Assembly (NCBI GenBank): GCA_900316645.1
Contig: ONDP01000027.1
Coordinates: 1-64,000 of the forward strand
Source of the DNA: an uncultured Prevotellaceae bacterium
Lineage (GTDB): Bacteria; Bacteroidota; Bacteroidia; Bacteroidales; Bacteroidaceae
Reading direction: 5' to 3'
DNA length: 64,000 nucleotides
The translations under genes were made by a program, and so were the position numbers. Below, piece by piece: positions 53,406-62,366 of the stretch. The notes under the pieces are model-generated. The model saw only the letters and a program-made list of their open reading frames with translations, searched no databases and had not been told where the DNA came from. Each line of letters starts with the position of its first letter. Positions within the stretch are counted from its first letter, which is position 1.

Positions 53406-54644
53406 ATGAATTTGAATGATTTTGAAATCATGGCACCCGTGGGTAGCCGCGAATCATTGGCTGCTGCCTTAAAGGCAGGGGCTGGAAGCGTCTATTTCGG
53501 TGTCGAACAGTTGAACATGCGCTCACATTCTGCCAATCATTTCACGATTGACGATTTGCGCGAGATTGCTGCTACTTGCGAGCAACATGGGGTGAAGAGC
53601 TACCTCACCGTCAACACCATTATCTATGGCGAGGATATCGCATTGATGCACCAGATTATCGATGCTGCCGTCGAGGCACATATCTCTGCTGTCATTGCCT
53701 GCGACATTGCCGTCATGACCTATTGCCGCCAACGTGGCATGGAGGTTCACCTCTCCACCCAGTTGAACATCTCTAACATCGAGGCCCTTAAGTTCTATGC
53801 CCAGTTTGCCGATGTGGTGGTCTTGGCTCGCGAACTCAACCTCGACCAGGTGGCCGACATCTATCGGCAGATTGAGGAACAGCACATCTGTGGTCCTTCG
53901 GGTCAGCAGATCCGCATCGAAATGTTCTGTCATGGTGCCTTGTGCATGGCTGTCAGTGGCAAGTGCTATATGAGTCTCGACAACACTGGTCGCTCTGCCA
54001 ATCGTGGTGAGTGCATGCAGATATGTCGTCGCTCCTACATCGTCACCGATCGCGAGACGGGTACCGAGTTGGAGATTGACAACAAGTACATCATGAGTCC
54101 CAAAGACCTCAAGACCATCCGTTTCATCGATCGCATGATGAAGTCGGGTGTGCGTGTCTTCAAGATTGAAGGTCGTGCCCGTGGTCCTGAATATGTGCTG
54201 ACGGTGGTGCAGTGTTACAAGGCAGCCATCCAGTCTGTTCTCGACGGAACCTTCTCCGAAGCTCAGAAAGACGAGTGGGATCGTCAATTGGCGACTGTCT
54301 TCAATCGTGGTTTCTGGGATGGTTACTACCAGGGGCAGCCCCTTGGTGAGTGGAACAAGCACTATGGCTCGTGTGCCACCGAGCGCAAGCAGTATGTGGG
54401 CAAGGGTGTGAAGTATTTCTCCAAGCTCGGTGTGGCAGAGTTCACCTGCGAGGCTTGTGAGTTTTCTGTTGGCGACAAGATGCTCATCACCGGTCCCACC
54501 ACCGGAGCCCTCTACGTCACTGTCGATGAGATTCACGACGACGTGCAGTCCGTCCAGACAGCCCAGAAAGGCACTCGCGTCAGCATCAAAGTTCCCGAAA
54601 AAGTGCGCCCGTCAGATAAATTGTTTAAGATAATCACGTTATAA
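53406..54644 (+). CDS. U32-family protein (peptidase U32/TrhP-RlhA-like), 412 aa
   Basis: Start MNLNDFEIMAPVGSRESLAA and conserved TIM-barrel marks NTIIYGEDI, VHLSTQLNISN, EMFCHGALCMAVSGKCYMS and GRSANRGECMQICRR. The clustered cysteines fit Fe-S/tRNA-modification U32 members. The C-terminal beta-barrel (VEIHDDVQ) follows. Despite the name, U32 proteins such as TrhP/RlhA hydroxylate RNA. The function here is probably RNA hydroxylation. It is followed after 33 bp by sufE, an Fe-S assembly gene that might support it. Confidence 0.85.
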   Translation: MNLNDFEIMAPVGSRESLAAALKAGAGSVYFGVEQLNMRSHSANHFTIDDLREIAATCEQHGVKSYLTVNTIIYGEDIALMHQIIDAAVEAHISAVIACDIAVMTYCRQRGMEVHLSTQLNISNIEALKFYAQFADVVVLARELNLDQVADIYRQIEEQHICGPSGQQIRIEMFCHGALCMAVSGKCYMSLDNTGRSANRGECMQICRRSYIVTDRETGTELEIDNKYIMSPKDLKTIRFIDRMMKSGVRVFKIEGRARGPEYVLTVVQCYKAAIQSVLDGTFSEAQKDEWDRQLATVFNRGFWDGYYQGQPLGEWNKHYGSCATERKQYVGKGVKYFSKLGVAEFTCEACEFSVGDKMLITGPTTGALYVTVDEIHDDVQSVQTAQKGTRVSIKVPEKVRPSDKLFKIITL

Positions 54645-54665
54645 CGTAATAACGAAATAACGAAA
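54642..54665. repeat. TAACGNAA octamer array
   Basis: Three 8-bp units between the stop of the U32 gene and sufE. Unlike the other arrays the period is eight, so it may be chance or a slipped heptamer. Confidence 0.55.
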
Positions 54666-54677
54666 AAAAAGAAAAAA

Positions 54678-55130
54678 ATGAACATCAACGAAATACAAGA
54701 CGAAATCATCGAGGAGTTCTCCGGTTTCGACGACTGGATGGACAAGTATCAGTTACTCATTGACTTAGGTAATGAGCAGGAACCGCTTGACGAGAAATAC
54801 AAGGTGGAAAGCAACCTCATCGACGGATGTCAGAGCCGTGTGTGGCTGCAGGCCGACCTTGTCGAAATGGAAAATGAGGAAGGGGAAATGAGAAATGTCA
54901 TTCATTTCCAAGCCGAGAGCGACGCCCTCATCGTGAAGGGTATTGTGGCATTGCTCATCCGTGTACTTAGCGGCCATACCCCACAAGAGATTCTTGATGC
55001 CAATCTCTATTTCATCGAACAGATTGGTCTGCGCGAACACCTCTCTCCCACGCGCAGCAACGGTCTGCTGGCTATGGTGAAGCAGATGCGTATGTACGCA
55101 CTCGCCTTCAAAGCAAAAGAAGGGGCTTAA
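54678..55130 (+). CDS. sufE: SufE-family Fe-S assembly sulfur acceptor
   Basis: SufE accepts persulfide sulfur from the cysteine desulfurase SufS. The catalytic Cys is in NLIDGCQSRVW; other family marks are FDDWMDKYQLLIDLG and IIRVLSGHTP-type residues (LLIRVLSGHTPQEIL). Length is normal. It follows the U32 gene on the same strand. The SufBCD-S genes are not in this window. The 3' end overlaps the convergent phosphatase gene by 4 bp. Confidence 0.92.
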   Translation: MNINEIQDEIIEEFSGFDDWMDKYQLLIDLGNEQEPLDEKYKVESNLIDGCQSRVWLQADLVEMENEEGEMRNVIHFQAESDALIVKGIVALLIRVLSGHTPQEILDANLYFIEQIGLREHLSPTRSNGLLAMVKQMRMYALAFKAKEGA

Positions 55131-56419
55131 TAGGCCTTATAGGCATCGAGTTTCTTCAGACAGTATGCCCTGAAGTCACTCCATCTGTAATACGGGGCAA
55201 TGCTCGACTCAATGGGGAGCGTTGCCTCTTCTTCGTTTAGCAACACCTTGAAAATCACGTCCTTGTCGAAGGGGTCTCTGCGATAGAACACCAGTTGCAG
55301 GTTGCATCCCTTCGGAAACACCCGATACGACACCCAACCATGCTGTTCCAGTTCTTCCAGATCCATGGTCTGGTAGTCCAGTCCGTTCACCCCCATCAGA
55401 CAGCTCAGTCCCAGCATCACTGTCTCGTGTCCGAATCGTAAGGTGGCTCCAGGGGTTATCTCGGTGATGCAGCTGTCGGCTTCCTCTATGATTTTCCTCA
55501 GCAGATGTCGTTGTACGTAGGGCTGCTTTCCACCGTTCAGCAGCGATGGTCCGTAACTGATATACCACCATGCGTTCTCCCTCTGCCACAACTGGTACAG
55601 CTCTTCTGCTGTAAACAGACTGCTCAGTGTCTCGTTGTCACCCAGTATGGTACCACGCACAACGGCTGACAGCTTATAGAGATAGTAGTGCAACGTCCAA
55701 CGGTCCACCTCGTGGTTGGCGTATGCCGTATCGTTGAACAGCATACCCATCATGCGCTCCATGTTCTCACGCTTGTCGCAATAGGCATTGAATGCCACTT
55801 TCGCACGATGTGTCATCATACTGTCGCGCAACTGCTTGTCCTGATGGTTCAGATACCACATATCGTGGTTCGACGCATCCATTCTGATGCGCAACTGGGG
55901 GCGCATCAAGGCTATTTGCTGTATGGCGGAACCCATTGACAGGATGCAGCGTCGGCGGGTGGTACTCTTGGCATCCACCACCACATTTCCCTCAAACACT
56001 TCCGGGAAGTGCTCTACCATTCTGCGAGCAATGTGTCTGAGTTGTTCACAACCCGGCTGTGTCAGGTCGCCATGCCTGTCATGTGCGTCGTTGCGTATCA
56101 CCGTCACCTCGCCCAACACCTTCTTGCCCAGCTGTGTCAGTTTGCCTAACGAGTCGGCTTTCGACAGTATGCAGTATGGCAGTTCATAACCATTCCGCTC
56201 ACTCAGATAGCGCGATCCGTGTCGTCCGTAGTGACTCAGATAGAAAGGTTTCTTGCCTGCAGGAGCTTCGGTATAGTGGTGATCATTGTTGTCGGGATAG
56301 ACACGAAAGTTATTGGCAGCCAATTGGGGTTGACGTTTCATCTCCTCAAGAACATCCTGCGCCATGGCGACACAGGTCATACAAACCATTAGCCCCAGTG
56401 TTATCGCCCTTCTCCTCAT
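55127..56419 (-). CDS. histidine acid phosphatase (branch 2), 430 aa, third in tandem
   Basis: Signal peptide, then the branch-2 histidine acid phosphatase motif LSHYGRHGSRYLSE (RHGxR, phospho-His) at about residue 70. The second-half motif FGHETVMLGLSCLMG contains the HE proton donor. DAKSTTRRRC is a further phosphate-binding element. It may hydrolyse phosphomonoesters such as inositol phosphates (MINPP-like) in the periplasm. Tandem copy of the two genes upstream, with ATGA overlap. Substrate unproven. Confidence 0.87.
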   Translation of the reverse strand: MRRRAITLGLMVCMTCVAMAQDVLEEMKRQPQLAANNFRVYPDNNDHHYTEAPAGKKPFYLSHYGRHGSRYLSERNGYELPYCILSKADSLGKLTQLGKKVLGEVTVIRNDAHDRHGDLTQPGCEQLRHIARRMVEHFPEVFEGNVVVDAKSTTRRRCILSMGSAIQQIALMRPQLRIRMDASNHDMWYLNHQDKQLRDSMMTHRAKVAFNAYCDKRENMERMMGMLFNDTAYANHEVDRWTLHYYLYKLSAVVRGTILGDNETLSSLFTAEELYQLWQRENAWWYISYGPSLLNGGKQPYVQRHLLRKIIEEADSCITEITPGATLRFGHETVMLGLSCLMGVNGLDYQTMDLEELEQHGWVSYRVFPKGCNLQLVFYRRDPFDKDVIFKVLLNEEEATLPIESSIAPYYRWSDFRAYCLKKLDAYKAY

Positions 56420-57753
56420 CTTGCCTTGCGTTGCTGCTCGTATCGCTCAATCTTCGATAAGTAGTAAGCCTTCACGTCACTCCATCTGTAATAGGGTGCC
56501 GTGTCGCTCTTGAGGGGCAGTGTGGCCTCATTCTCGTTCAGCAACACTTTTACCAGGACATCCTTGTCCGCATAGTCCGTACGATAGAATACGAATTGCA
56601 GGTTCGAGGCCATGGGGAATACCAGACAAGCCCACCATCCGTGTTCCTCCAATTCTTCCAGATTGTCGGTCTCATATCCGAAACCGTTCAGTTCCAGCAG
56701 ACAGGTCAGTGGCAATACGATGGTCTCATGGCCATAGCGCAACTGCACTCCAGGCCTGCGCAACAGGATGCAGCTGTCGGCCTCTTCTATCATTTTCCTC
56801 AGCAGATATCGCTGGGTATAGGGTTGGTGACCGTCGTTCAGCAGCGATGGTCCGTATCTGTAGTACCACCAGGCATTCTCCATTTGCCAGAACTGGTGCT
56901 TGTCTTCATACGTAAAGAGGTTCAGGAAGTCCACCTTGTCGCCGATACTGGTGTTCTGCTGCATCAGGGCAGCCTTCAGCAAGTAGTAGTTCAACCACAC
57001 GTCGTCCACGTGTTCCTTCACATATACTGAGTCGTTAAACAGCAGCGACATCAGTCGTGGGTTATGGTGTCTCGTCTTGCGATATTCGTCGTATGCCTTT
57101 TGGGTGACGGGGGTATCCATATTGCCACGCAAGTGCCTGTCCTGATGGTTCATATACCACATGTCTCGTGCCGATGCTTCCATCTTCACCTGCAGTCTCG
57201 GGTTCTTGGCCTTCATGGCCTGCAGTGCCGCCCCCATCGAGAGAATACAGCGGGGCACGGTAGTACTCTTGGCGTCTATGTGGGCCTTGCCCTCAAACAC
57301 CTCGGGGAAATTCGTCATCATCCTTCGTGCAATACCTCGGTGCTGCTGCGTTCCCAGTGGCGACAGGTCGCCCCATCTGCCTTCCGACTCGTTGATAATC
57401 AGTGCCATTTGTCGCATCACGTCCTTGCCAACCGGTGTCAGCTTGCCTAATGAGTCGGCCTTCTGGAGTGTCTGGTATGGCTGAAGATAAGCCTTTCGCT
57501 GGCTCAGGTATCGCGAGCCGTGACGTCCGTAGTGACTGATGTAGAAAGGCACCTTCCCCATCGGTGCCGGTGTCTGCTTGGCAAGTTGTGTGTCGGGGTA
57601 GATGCAATAGTTGCTGGCTGAGAATCGCCAGTCCTTCGTAATCTGGTCGAATGCCGATTGCGACTGGGCGTCACCCGCCATCGCCACACCTATCAGCATG
57701 GCAACGGCGGCAATCAGCCTTCTATATGTATATGTCTTATGGTTGGTATTCAT
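56416..57753 (-). CDS. histidine acid phosphatase, 445 aa, second in tandem
   Basis: A longer signal peptide (LIAAVAMLIGVAMAGDAQS) and the same domain layout: ISHYGRHGSRYLSQRKA, IDAKSTTVPRCILSMG and YGHETIVLPLTCLLE with the HE donor. Its stop overlaps the following gene start, and its start lies inside the preceding gene, so the three form one tight operon. Divergence among the paralogs is strong outside motifs, suggesting distinct substrates rather than recent duplication. Periplasmic. Confidence 0.87.
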   Translation of the reverse strand: MNTNHKTYTYRRLIAAVAMLIGVAMAGDAQSQSAFDQITKDWRFSASNYCIYPDTQLAKQTPAPMGKVPFYISHYGRHGSRYLSQRKAYLQPYQTLQKADSLGKLTPVGKDVMRQMALIINESEGRWGDLSPLGTQQHRGIARRMMTNFPEVFEGKAHIDAKSTTVPRCILSMGAALQAMKAKNPRLQVKMEASARDMWYMNHQDRHLRGNMDTPVTQKAYDEYRKTRHHNPRLMSLLFNDSVYVKEHVDDVWLNYYLLKAALMQQNTSIGDKVDFLNLFTYEDKHQFWQMENAWWYYRYGPSLLNDGHQPYTQRYLLRKMIEEADSCILLRRPGVQLRYGHETIVLPLTCLLELNGFGYETDNLEELEEHGWWACLVFPMASNLQFVFYRTDYADKDVLVKVLLNENEATLPLKSDTAPYYRWSDVKAYYLSKIERYEQQRKAR

Positions 57754-59023
57754 CGAGCATCTTCAGATAATAGTCGCGCACGTCGCTCCAGTGGTAGTAG
57801 GGTGCATCGTCGGTCTTGATGGGCAGTGTGGCCTCGTTCTCGTTCAGCAGCACCTGCACCAGCACGTCCTCGTCCTGAGGGTTACTCCTGTAGAACACCA
57901 GTTGCAGATTACCACCCATCGCAACGGCTTTGTAGTTTATCCAGCCTTTCTTGTCCACATTCTCCACATTTTCGGTCACCAGTCCGTAGTTGTTTACACC
58001 CATCAGACTCAGCAGTGGCATCAGCACCGAGTCGTGACCATAACGCAACGAGGGCCCCGGTCGCTCCAGTCTGATGCAACTGTCGGCCTCCTCTATCATC
58101 TTCCTCAGCAGATGGCGCTGTGCATAGGGCTGCTTGCCCCCATTCAGCGGACAGCGTCCGTATTTCACATACCACTGCATGTTCTGCAACTTCCAGTGGT
58201 CATACAGTTCTTCGTCAGTAAACAGGTCGTAGAGCGTTATCTTCCTGCACGTCTCCGTGTCCTGCAGGTTCGATGCCAACTCGAAAATGGCATTGGCCAG
58301 CTTCCTGCCGTCCACCTCCCTGTTCACATAGTCCATATCGTTGAACAGCGCCTTCATCAGCGTCTCGCTATGGTCGTATTTGTCTTCATACACCTTCAGG
58401 CGTGCCTTCACTGTCGAATCCATGCGATGAGCTTTCAGTGGTTTGTCGTCATACACCATGTAGTAGGTGTCGTGGTTCGACGCATCGTGATGAATGCGCA
58501 ACAGGGGCACCATGCTCGATATCTGCATCAATGCATTTTCCATCGACAGGATGCAGCGCACCACTGTTGTACTCTTCGCATCCAGTGTTCTGTCGCCCTC
58601 AAACACTTCGGGAAATCTTTCCACCATGCGTCGGGCTATCTGCCTTTGCTGCTTTGCACCTATGGCAGTCAGCTCGCCCCATCGCCCATAGGCATCGTCG
58701 CGCATGATACCTACACGTCTCAGCACGTCCTTGCCCAGCGCCGTCAACTTACCCAATGAGTCGGCTTTTGCCAACATCATGTAGGGCACGTCGTAACGGT
58801 CCTCCTTCGTACAGTGCCTCGACCCATGTCGTCCGTAGTGGCTCAGATAAAAGGGTTTCTTGCCCACCGGGGCAGGTGTCAGATGGGCCTGCGAAGGTCC
58901 TGGGTAGGCATAATGATAACCTGCCGATTTGTGAATGTCCTTCATGATCTCCTCATAGGCTGTTTGCGCTTGCAGTCCTATGGCGGCACATAAAAGGAAT
59001 ATGGTTATTACAACTTGTTTCAT
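57737..59023 (-). CDS. histidine acid phosphatase, 428 aa, first in tandem
   Basis: Signal peptide MKQVVITIFLLCAAIGLQA and the motifs LSHYGRHGSRHCTKED and YGHDSVLMPLLSLMG. The donor here is HD rather than HE, as in many branch-2 enzymes. The frame runs upstream to 59149, but the -7 box at 59048-59055 lies between, so the ATG at 59023 (or 59038) is the start. First gene of the three-gene operon, with duplicated promoter modules upstream. Likely periplasmic phosphomonoesterase. Confidence 0.88.
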   Translation of the reverse strand: MKQVVITIFLLCAAIGLQAQTAYEEIMKDIHKSAGYHYAYPGPSQAHLTPAPVGKKPFYLSHYGRHGSRHCTKEDRYDVPYMMLAKADSLGKLTALGKDVLRRVGIMRDDAYGRWGELTAIGAKQQRQIARRMVERFPEVFEGDRTLDAKSTTVVRCILSMENALMQISSMVPLLRIHHDASNHDTYYMVYDDKPLKAHRMDSTVKARLKVYEDKYDHSETLMKALFNDMDYVNREVDGRKLANAIFELASNLQDTETCRKITLYDLFTDEELYDHWKLQNMQWYVKYGRCPLNGGKQPYAQRHLLRKMIEEADSCIRLERPGPSLRYGHDSVLMPLLSLMGVNNYGLVTENVENVDKKGWINYKAVAMGGNLQLVFYRSNPQDEDVLVQVLLNENEATLPIKTDDAPYYHWSDVRDYYLKMLDEYQP

Positions 59024-59046
59024 CGTTTCAGATAGCATTTCAGCGT

Positions 59047-59138
59047 GCAAAGTTACGAAAAATCGAGCGCAAAACAAAGAAACATGTTTCTTTTTTTGCC
59101 GAGATGGAGTAAGTTCGCCATCTTTGATGGCAAAGTTA
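59047..59138 (-). promoter_or_regulatory. tandem promoter modules of the phosphatase operon
   Basis: Two minus-strand -7 boxes TAACTTTG (59048-59055 and 59131-59138), each with A/T-rich AAAGAAA-type upstream parts. The 59047-59103 module matches 8411-8466 at about 50 of 57 positions. The distal one has TTTG 19 bp upstream of its -7 box. Confidence 0.7.
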
Positions 59139-59216
59139 CGAAAATTCAAGCAAAACGCAAAAGAAAATTTGGTATTTTGCTCACTTTGCCTTCCAATAGA
59201 AGAAACATAAAGAAAG

Positions 59217-59885
59217 ATGGCAAAAATTCAACAATGGCAGGATGATGACTGGCTGCTGCTCATGCAGCTCTACCTCAAGAAGCCAGTGGGCATCAAACCG
59301 ATGTACAGCAAGGCAGCCATAGAGCTATGCCTCGAACTGCACATACCCCCACAGATAGTTTATCAGAAGATGTGCGCAATAGCCAATCTCGAGACACCAC
59401 GCATCGAGCGCATCTGGAACGAATATGCCCAGAACCCGCGACGCCTCAGCCGTGCTGTCAAACTGCTGCGCCAGATGAAAGCCTTTGGCAACGACGACTT
59501 CTACGAGGGTGTCGATATCCAGGAGACGTTCGAAACCGATTTCCGTCCCATCGCCCCCGACACCATTATCACCCCCATCATGCTCATTATCATCCTCGAT
59601 CTCTATTTCCGTCTCACCCCCATCACCATGGTCGTCGAGACGCCCGAGATACAGGACCTCAGCCGTCTTCTCAAACTCCCCGCCCAAGATATCGTCGACA
59701 TCATGCACATCTATCAGCAGTGCGATCCCTATTTGAAGCCTCACCCCCAACCCCTCTCCTTCAGAGAGGGGAGTCTGGAATCAATTACCAGTGCCTGTCA
59801 AGCACAATGGCGACAATATGGCAATGGCGACCCCACTGCATTAGCAGAATATGCCAGCAAACTCAAAGAATACTATAAGAATTGA
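59217..59885 (+). CDS. conserved Bacteroidetes hypothetical protein, 222 aa, upstream of rpoN
   Basis: Soluble, helical: MAKIQQWQDDDWLLLMQLYL, IPPQIVYQKMCAIANLETPR and DTIITPIMLIIILDLYFRLT. No known domain is recognised. It seems to be a conserved neighbour of rpoN in related genomes, as far as memory goes. Residues PHPQPLSFREGS near the C-terminus are encoded by a REP-like palindrome (59739-59774) and look like an in-frame insertion. It may help sigma-54 regulation, but there is no evidence. Confidence 0.65.
   Translation: MAKIQQWQDDDWLLLMQLYLKKPVGIKPMYSKAAIELCLELHIPPQIVYQKMCAIANLETPRIERIWNEYAQNPRRLSRAVKLLRQMKAFGNDDFYEGVDIQETFETDFRPIAPDTIITPIMLIIILDLYFRLTPITMVVETPEIQDLSRLLKLPAQDIVDIMHIYQQCDPYLKPHPQPLSFREGSLESITSACQAQWRQYGNGDPTALAEYASKLKEYYKN
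59739..59774. repeat. REP-like palindrome copy 1, inside the 59217 gene
   Basis: CCTCACCCCCAACCCCTCTC followed by GAGAGGGG; arms CCCCTCTC/GAGAGGGG. Same family as 62321-62356 and 63891-63928. Confidence 0.85.
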
Positions 59886-59892
59886 AACCAAC

Positions 59893-59990
59893 GGTCAATG
59901 GTCAAAGGTCAATGGTCAAAGGTCAAAGGTCAATGGTCAATGGTCAATTGTCAATGGTCAATGGTTAATGGTTAATGGTTAATGGTCAAT
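59893..59990. repeat. 14-unit GGTCAAT heptamer array
   Basis: Fourteen 7-bp units in 98 bp: GGTCAAT with GGTCAAA, GGTTAAT and TGTCAAT variants. It fills the gap between the conserved hypothetical and rpoN. Two further GGTCAAN units lie at 62242-62255. Confidence 0.95.
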
Positions 59991-60040
59991 TAAAAAAGTC
60001 CCAAACGACCAAACGACCAATTTCCCAAACAACTAAAAAA

Positions 60041-61534
60041 ATGTCTCAGGAGCAAATACAAGAATTATCACAAGTGCAGAAGCTTTCGCAGAGCATCACG
60101 CAGCAACAGCTGTTGCAGGCGCAGCTCATCGAATTGCCCATCGCGCAACTCGTCGAACGAGTCAATGCCGAGATGGACGATAACCCTGCACTTGAACTCA
60201 ATACGGGCGACGAACCCGACGACAACGATTTCAACGACAACCTCGATAACAACGACGATAACGATACCACCGACGACTACGAACGTGAAGAGCGACAGTC
60301 GGCACTCGACGCAGCCCTCGAGAGTATCGGACGCGACGACGAGGAACTGCCCGTCTATCACCCGGGACAGTCCTATCAGGAAGAACGTGAGGAAATCATC
60401 TATGGAGCGTCACAGTCGTTCTACGACCTGCTCAACGAACAGATGGGCATGATCGACCTCACCGACCAACAGCGCAATATCATGGAATACCTCATCGGGT
60501 CGCTCGACGAGGACGGACTGCTGCGCAAATCGCTCGAAAGCATCAGCGACGAACTGGCTATCTATCAGAATATCGATGCCTCGGCTGACGATATCCTCCA
60601 CGTGCTCCGCATCCTGCAGACCTTCGACCCCGCAGGCATCGGTGCCCGCGACCTGCAGGAGTGTCTGCTGCTACAGATTCAGCGACGCGAGCCTTCCCGA
60701 CTGCGCGACCTCATGATGCGTGTCGTCAACGATTTCTTCGAGGCCTTCACCAAGAAACACTGGCAACGCATACAGCAGGCACTGCGACTCAACGACCTGC
60801 AGGCTAAGACGCTCATCGACGAACTGCGCAAGCTCAACCCCAAGCCAGGGGCATCACTGGGCGAAACGGTAGGACGCTCACTGCAGCAAATCACCCCCGA
60901 CTTCATCATCGATACCCACGACGATGGCTCCGTCACCTTCCAACTCAACTATGCCGACGTGCCCGAACTGCACGTCTCGCAGTCATTCACCGATACCCTG
61001 CGCGAATACCAGGACAATCGCGAACACATGAGCAGGCAGATGAAGGAAGCCCTCCTTTATACCAAGAAGAAAATCGACGCTGCCCAACAGTTCATCGAGG
61101 CCATCAAGGTACGCAACCACACCCTCATCGTCACCATGCAGGCCATCATCCAGTGGCAGCACCGTTACTTCGAAGAGGGCGACGAGGCACTGCTGCGCCC
61201 CATGATACTCAAAGACATCGCCGAGAAGACCGGACTCGATCTCAGCACCGTGTCGCGTGTCAGCAACTCGAAATATGCCCAGACGCGCTGGGGCACGTTC
61301 CCTCTGCGCCATTTCTTTACCGATGGCTACGTCACTGCCGAAGGCGACGAGCTGTCCACCCGTGAAATCAAGGCTGCCCTCCGCGACCTCATAGCCGCCG
61401 AAGACAAGCAGCATCCCTATAGCGACGAAACGTTGTGCCAGCTCCTGGCCTCCCAGGGCTATCCCATCGCCCGTCGCACTGTTGCCAAATATCGGGAACA
61501 ACTCGGCATCCCCGTAGCAAGACTAAGGAAGTGA
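60041..61534 (+). CDS. rpoN: RNA polymerase sigma-54 factor
   Basis: Region I is Gln/Leu-rich (MSQEQIQELSQVQKLSQSI), as in sigma-54. An acidic region II (DNDFNDNLDNNDDNDTTDDY) follows. The core-binding and helix-turn-helix parts come next (AEKTGLDLSTVSRVSNSKY), and the RpoN box is ARRTVAKYREQL at the C-terminus. The frame can start at 59975 in the heptamer array, but the ATG at 60041 begins the real N-terminus. It recruits polymerase to -24/-12 promoters with enhancer proteins. The PAP2-like gene follows across a 4-unit heptamer array that includes the rpoN stop. Confidence 0.95.
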   Translation: MSQEQIQELSQVQKLSQSITQQQLLQAQLIELPIAQLVERVNAEMDDNPALELNTGDEPDDNDFNDNLDNNDDNDTTDDYEREERQSALDAALESIGRDDEELPVYHPGQSYQEEREEIIYGASQSFYDLLNEQMGMIDLTDQQRNIMEYLIGSLDEDGLLRKSLESISDELAIYQNIDASADDILHVLRILQTFDPAGIGARDLQECLLLQIQRREPSRLRDLMMRVVNDFFEAFTKKHWQRIQQALRLNDLQAKTLIDELRKLNPKPGASLGETVGRSLQQITPDFIIDTHDDGSVTFQLNYADVPELHVSQSFTDTLREYQDNREHMSRQMKEALLYTKKKIDAAQQFIEAIKVRNHTLIVTMQAIIQWQHRYFEEGDEALLRPMILKDIAEKTGLDLSTVSRVSNSKYAQTRWGTFPLRHFFTDGYVTAEGDELSTREIKAALRDLIAAEDKQHPYSDETLCQLLASQGYPIARRTVAKYREQLGIPVARLRK

Positions 61535-61558
61535 AAAGTGAAAAGTGAAAAGTGAATA
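61531..61558. repeat. GTGAAAA heptamer array bridging two genes
   Basis: Four GTGAAAA-type units (61531-61558). The first contains the rpoN stop codon TGA and the last ends 1 bp before the next ATG. Confidence 0.9.
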
Positions 61559-61559
61559 G

Positions 61560-62171
61560 ATGAAACAACTAATTCTCGCAGCACGCGCAATCAGTATGGT
61601 GTTCACGCCATTCTACCTGCCCATCGTCGGGCTGGTAGCCCTTTTTACGTTCAGTTACATGAGCATCTTCCCTTGGATTTACAAGCTCCAGGTGCTCATC
61701 ATGGTCTATCTCTTCACCATCCTGTTGCCCACGGTGCTCATCCACCTCTATCGTCGCTATCAGGGTTGGAGCCTCATCGAACTCGGACGTCGCGAGCGTC
61801 GCATGGTGCCCTACGTCCTGTCTATTCTCTGTTATTTCTGTTGCGTCTATATCATGATGCAAATGCATATACCCCATTTCATCATCTCCATCGTCATCGC
61901 AGCCCTGGTGGTTCAGATTGTCTGTGCCCTCATCAATGTGTGGTGGAAGATATCCACCCATCTCGCAGCCATCGGTGGAGTCGGTGGGGCTCTCTTTGCC
62001 TTTGCCGAGTATCTCGGTTTCAATCCTGTCTGGTGGATGTGCACCATCTTCCTCGTTGCCGGCATCCTCGGCACCTGTCGCATGGTACTCCGTCAGCACT
62101 CTCTCTCGCAAGTCGTCGGTGGCTTCTGGGTAGGCTTCGTCTGCGCAGCCATATCGATACTGTTCCTATAG
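61560..62171 (+). CDS. PAP2-superfamily-like membrane protein, 203 aa
   Basis: Five or six membrane helices. The C-terminal half carries WWKISTHLAAIGGVGG and GTCRMVLRQHSLSQVVGGFWVG, which fit the second and third PAP2 phosphatase motifs (SGH-like and R-x-H-x3-D-like, with Q/V in place of Asp). The first motif is weak. Could be a lipid phosphatase or related phosphatase-fold protein of the inner membrane. It lies between rpoN and purE on the same strand, probably cotranscribed with rpoN. Confidence 0.65.
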   Translation: MKQLILAARAISMVFTPFYLPIVGLVALFTFSYMSIFPWIYKLQVLIMVYLFTILLPTVLIHLYRRYQGWSLIELGRRERRMVPYVLSILCYFCCVYIMMQMHIPHFIISIVIAALVVQIVCALINVWWKISTHLAAIGGVGGALFAFAEYLGFNPVWWMCTIFLVAGILGTCRMVLRQHSLSQVVGGFWVGFVCAAISILFL

Positions 62172-62173
62172 AA

Positions 62174-62255
62174 CATAGTTCATAGTTCATAGAATATAGT
62201 TCATAGTTCATAGTTCATAGTTCATAGTTCATAGTTTAAATGGTCAAAGGTCAAT
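62174..62255. repeat. CATAGTT heptamer array plus two GGTCAAN units
   Basis: Nine CATAGTT-type units (62174-62236), two with changes, then GGTCAAA and GGTCAAT at 62242-62255. It begins two bases after the PAP2-like gene's stop. Confidence 0.9.
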
Positions 62256-62320
62256 AAAGAAGAAGTCCTTGCAAAATAATGAAAATTAAAACAAACAAAT
62301 AACCGCCTCAGAAAACCCTA

Positions 62321-62356
62321 CCTCCCCTCTCTAAAGGAGAGGGGTCGGGGGTGAGG
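62321..62356. repeat. REP-like palindrome copy 2, upstream of purE
   Basis: CCTCCCCTCTCTAAAGGAGA continuing to GGGGTCGGGGGTGAGG; ends 10 bp before the purE start, so it is in the leader. Confidence 0.85.
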
Positions 62357-62366
62357 CTTTTAAATT

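Noticed and set aside
57611-58759. 382-codon plus-strand frame opposite the phosphatases
   Set aside because: Antisense to phosphatase genes with intact active-site motifs; the composition is typical of a shadow frame.
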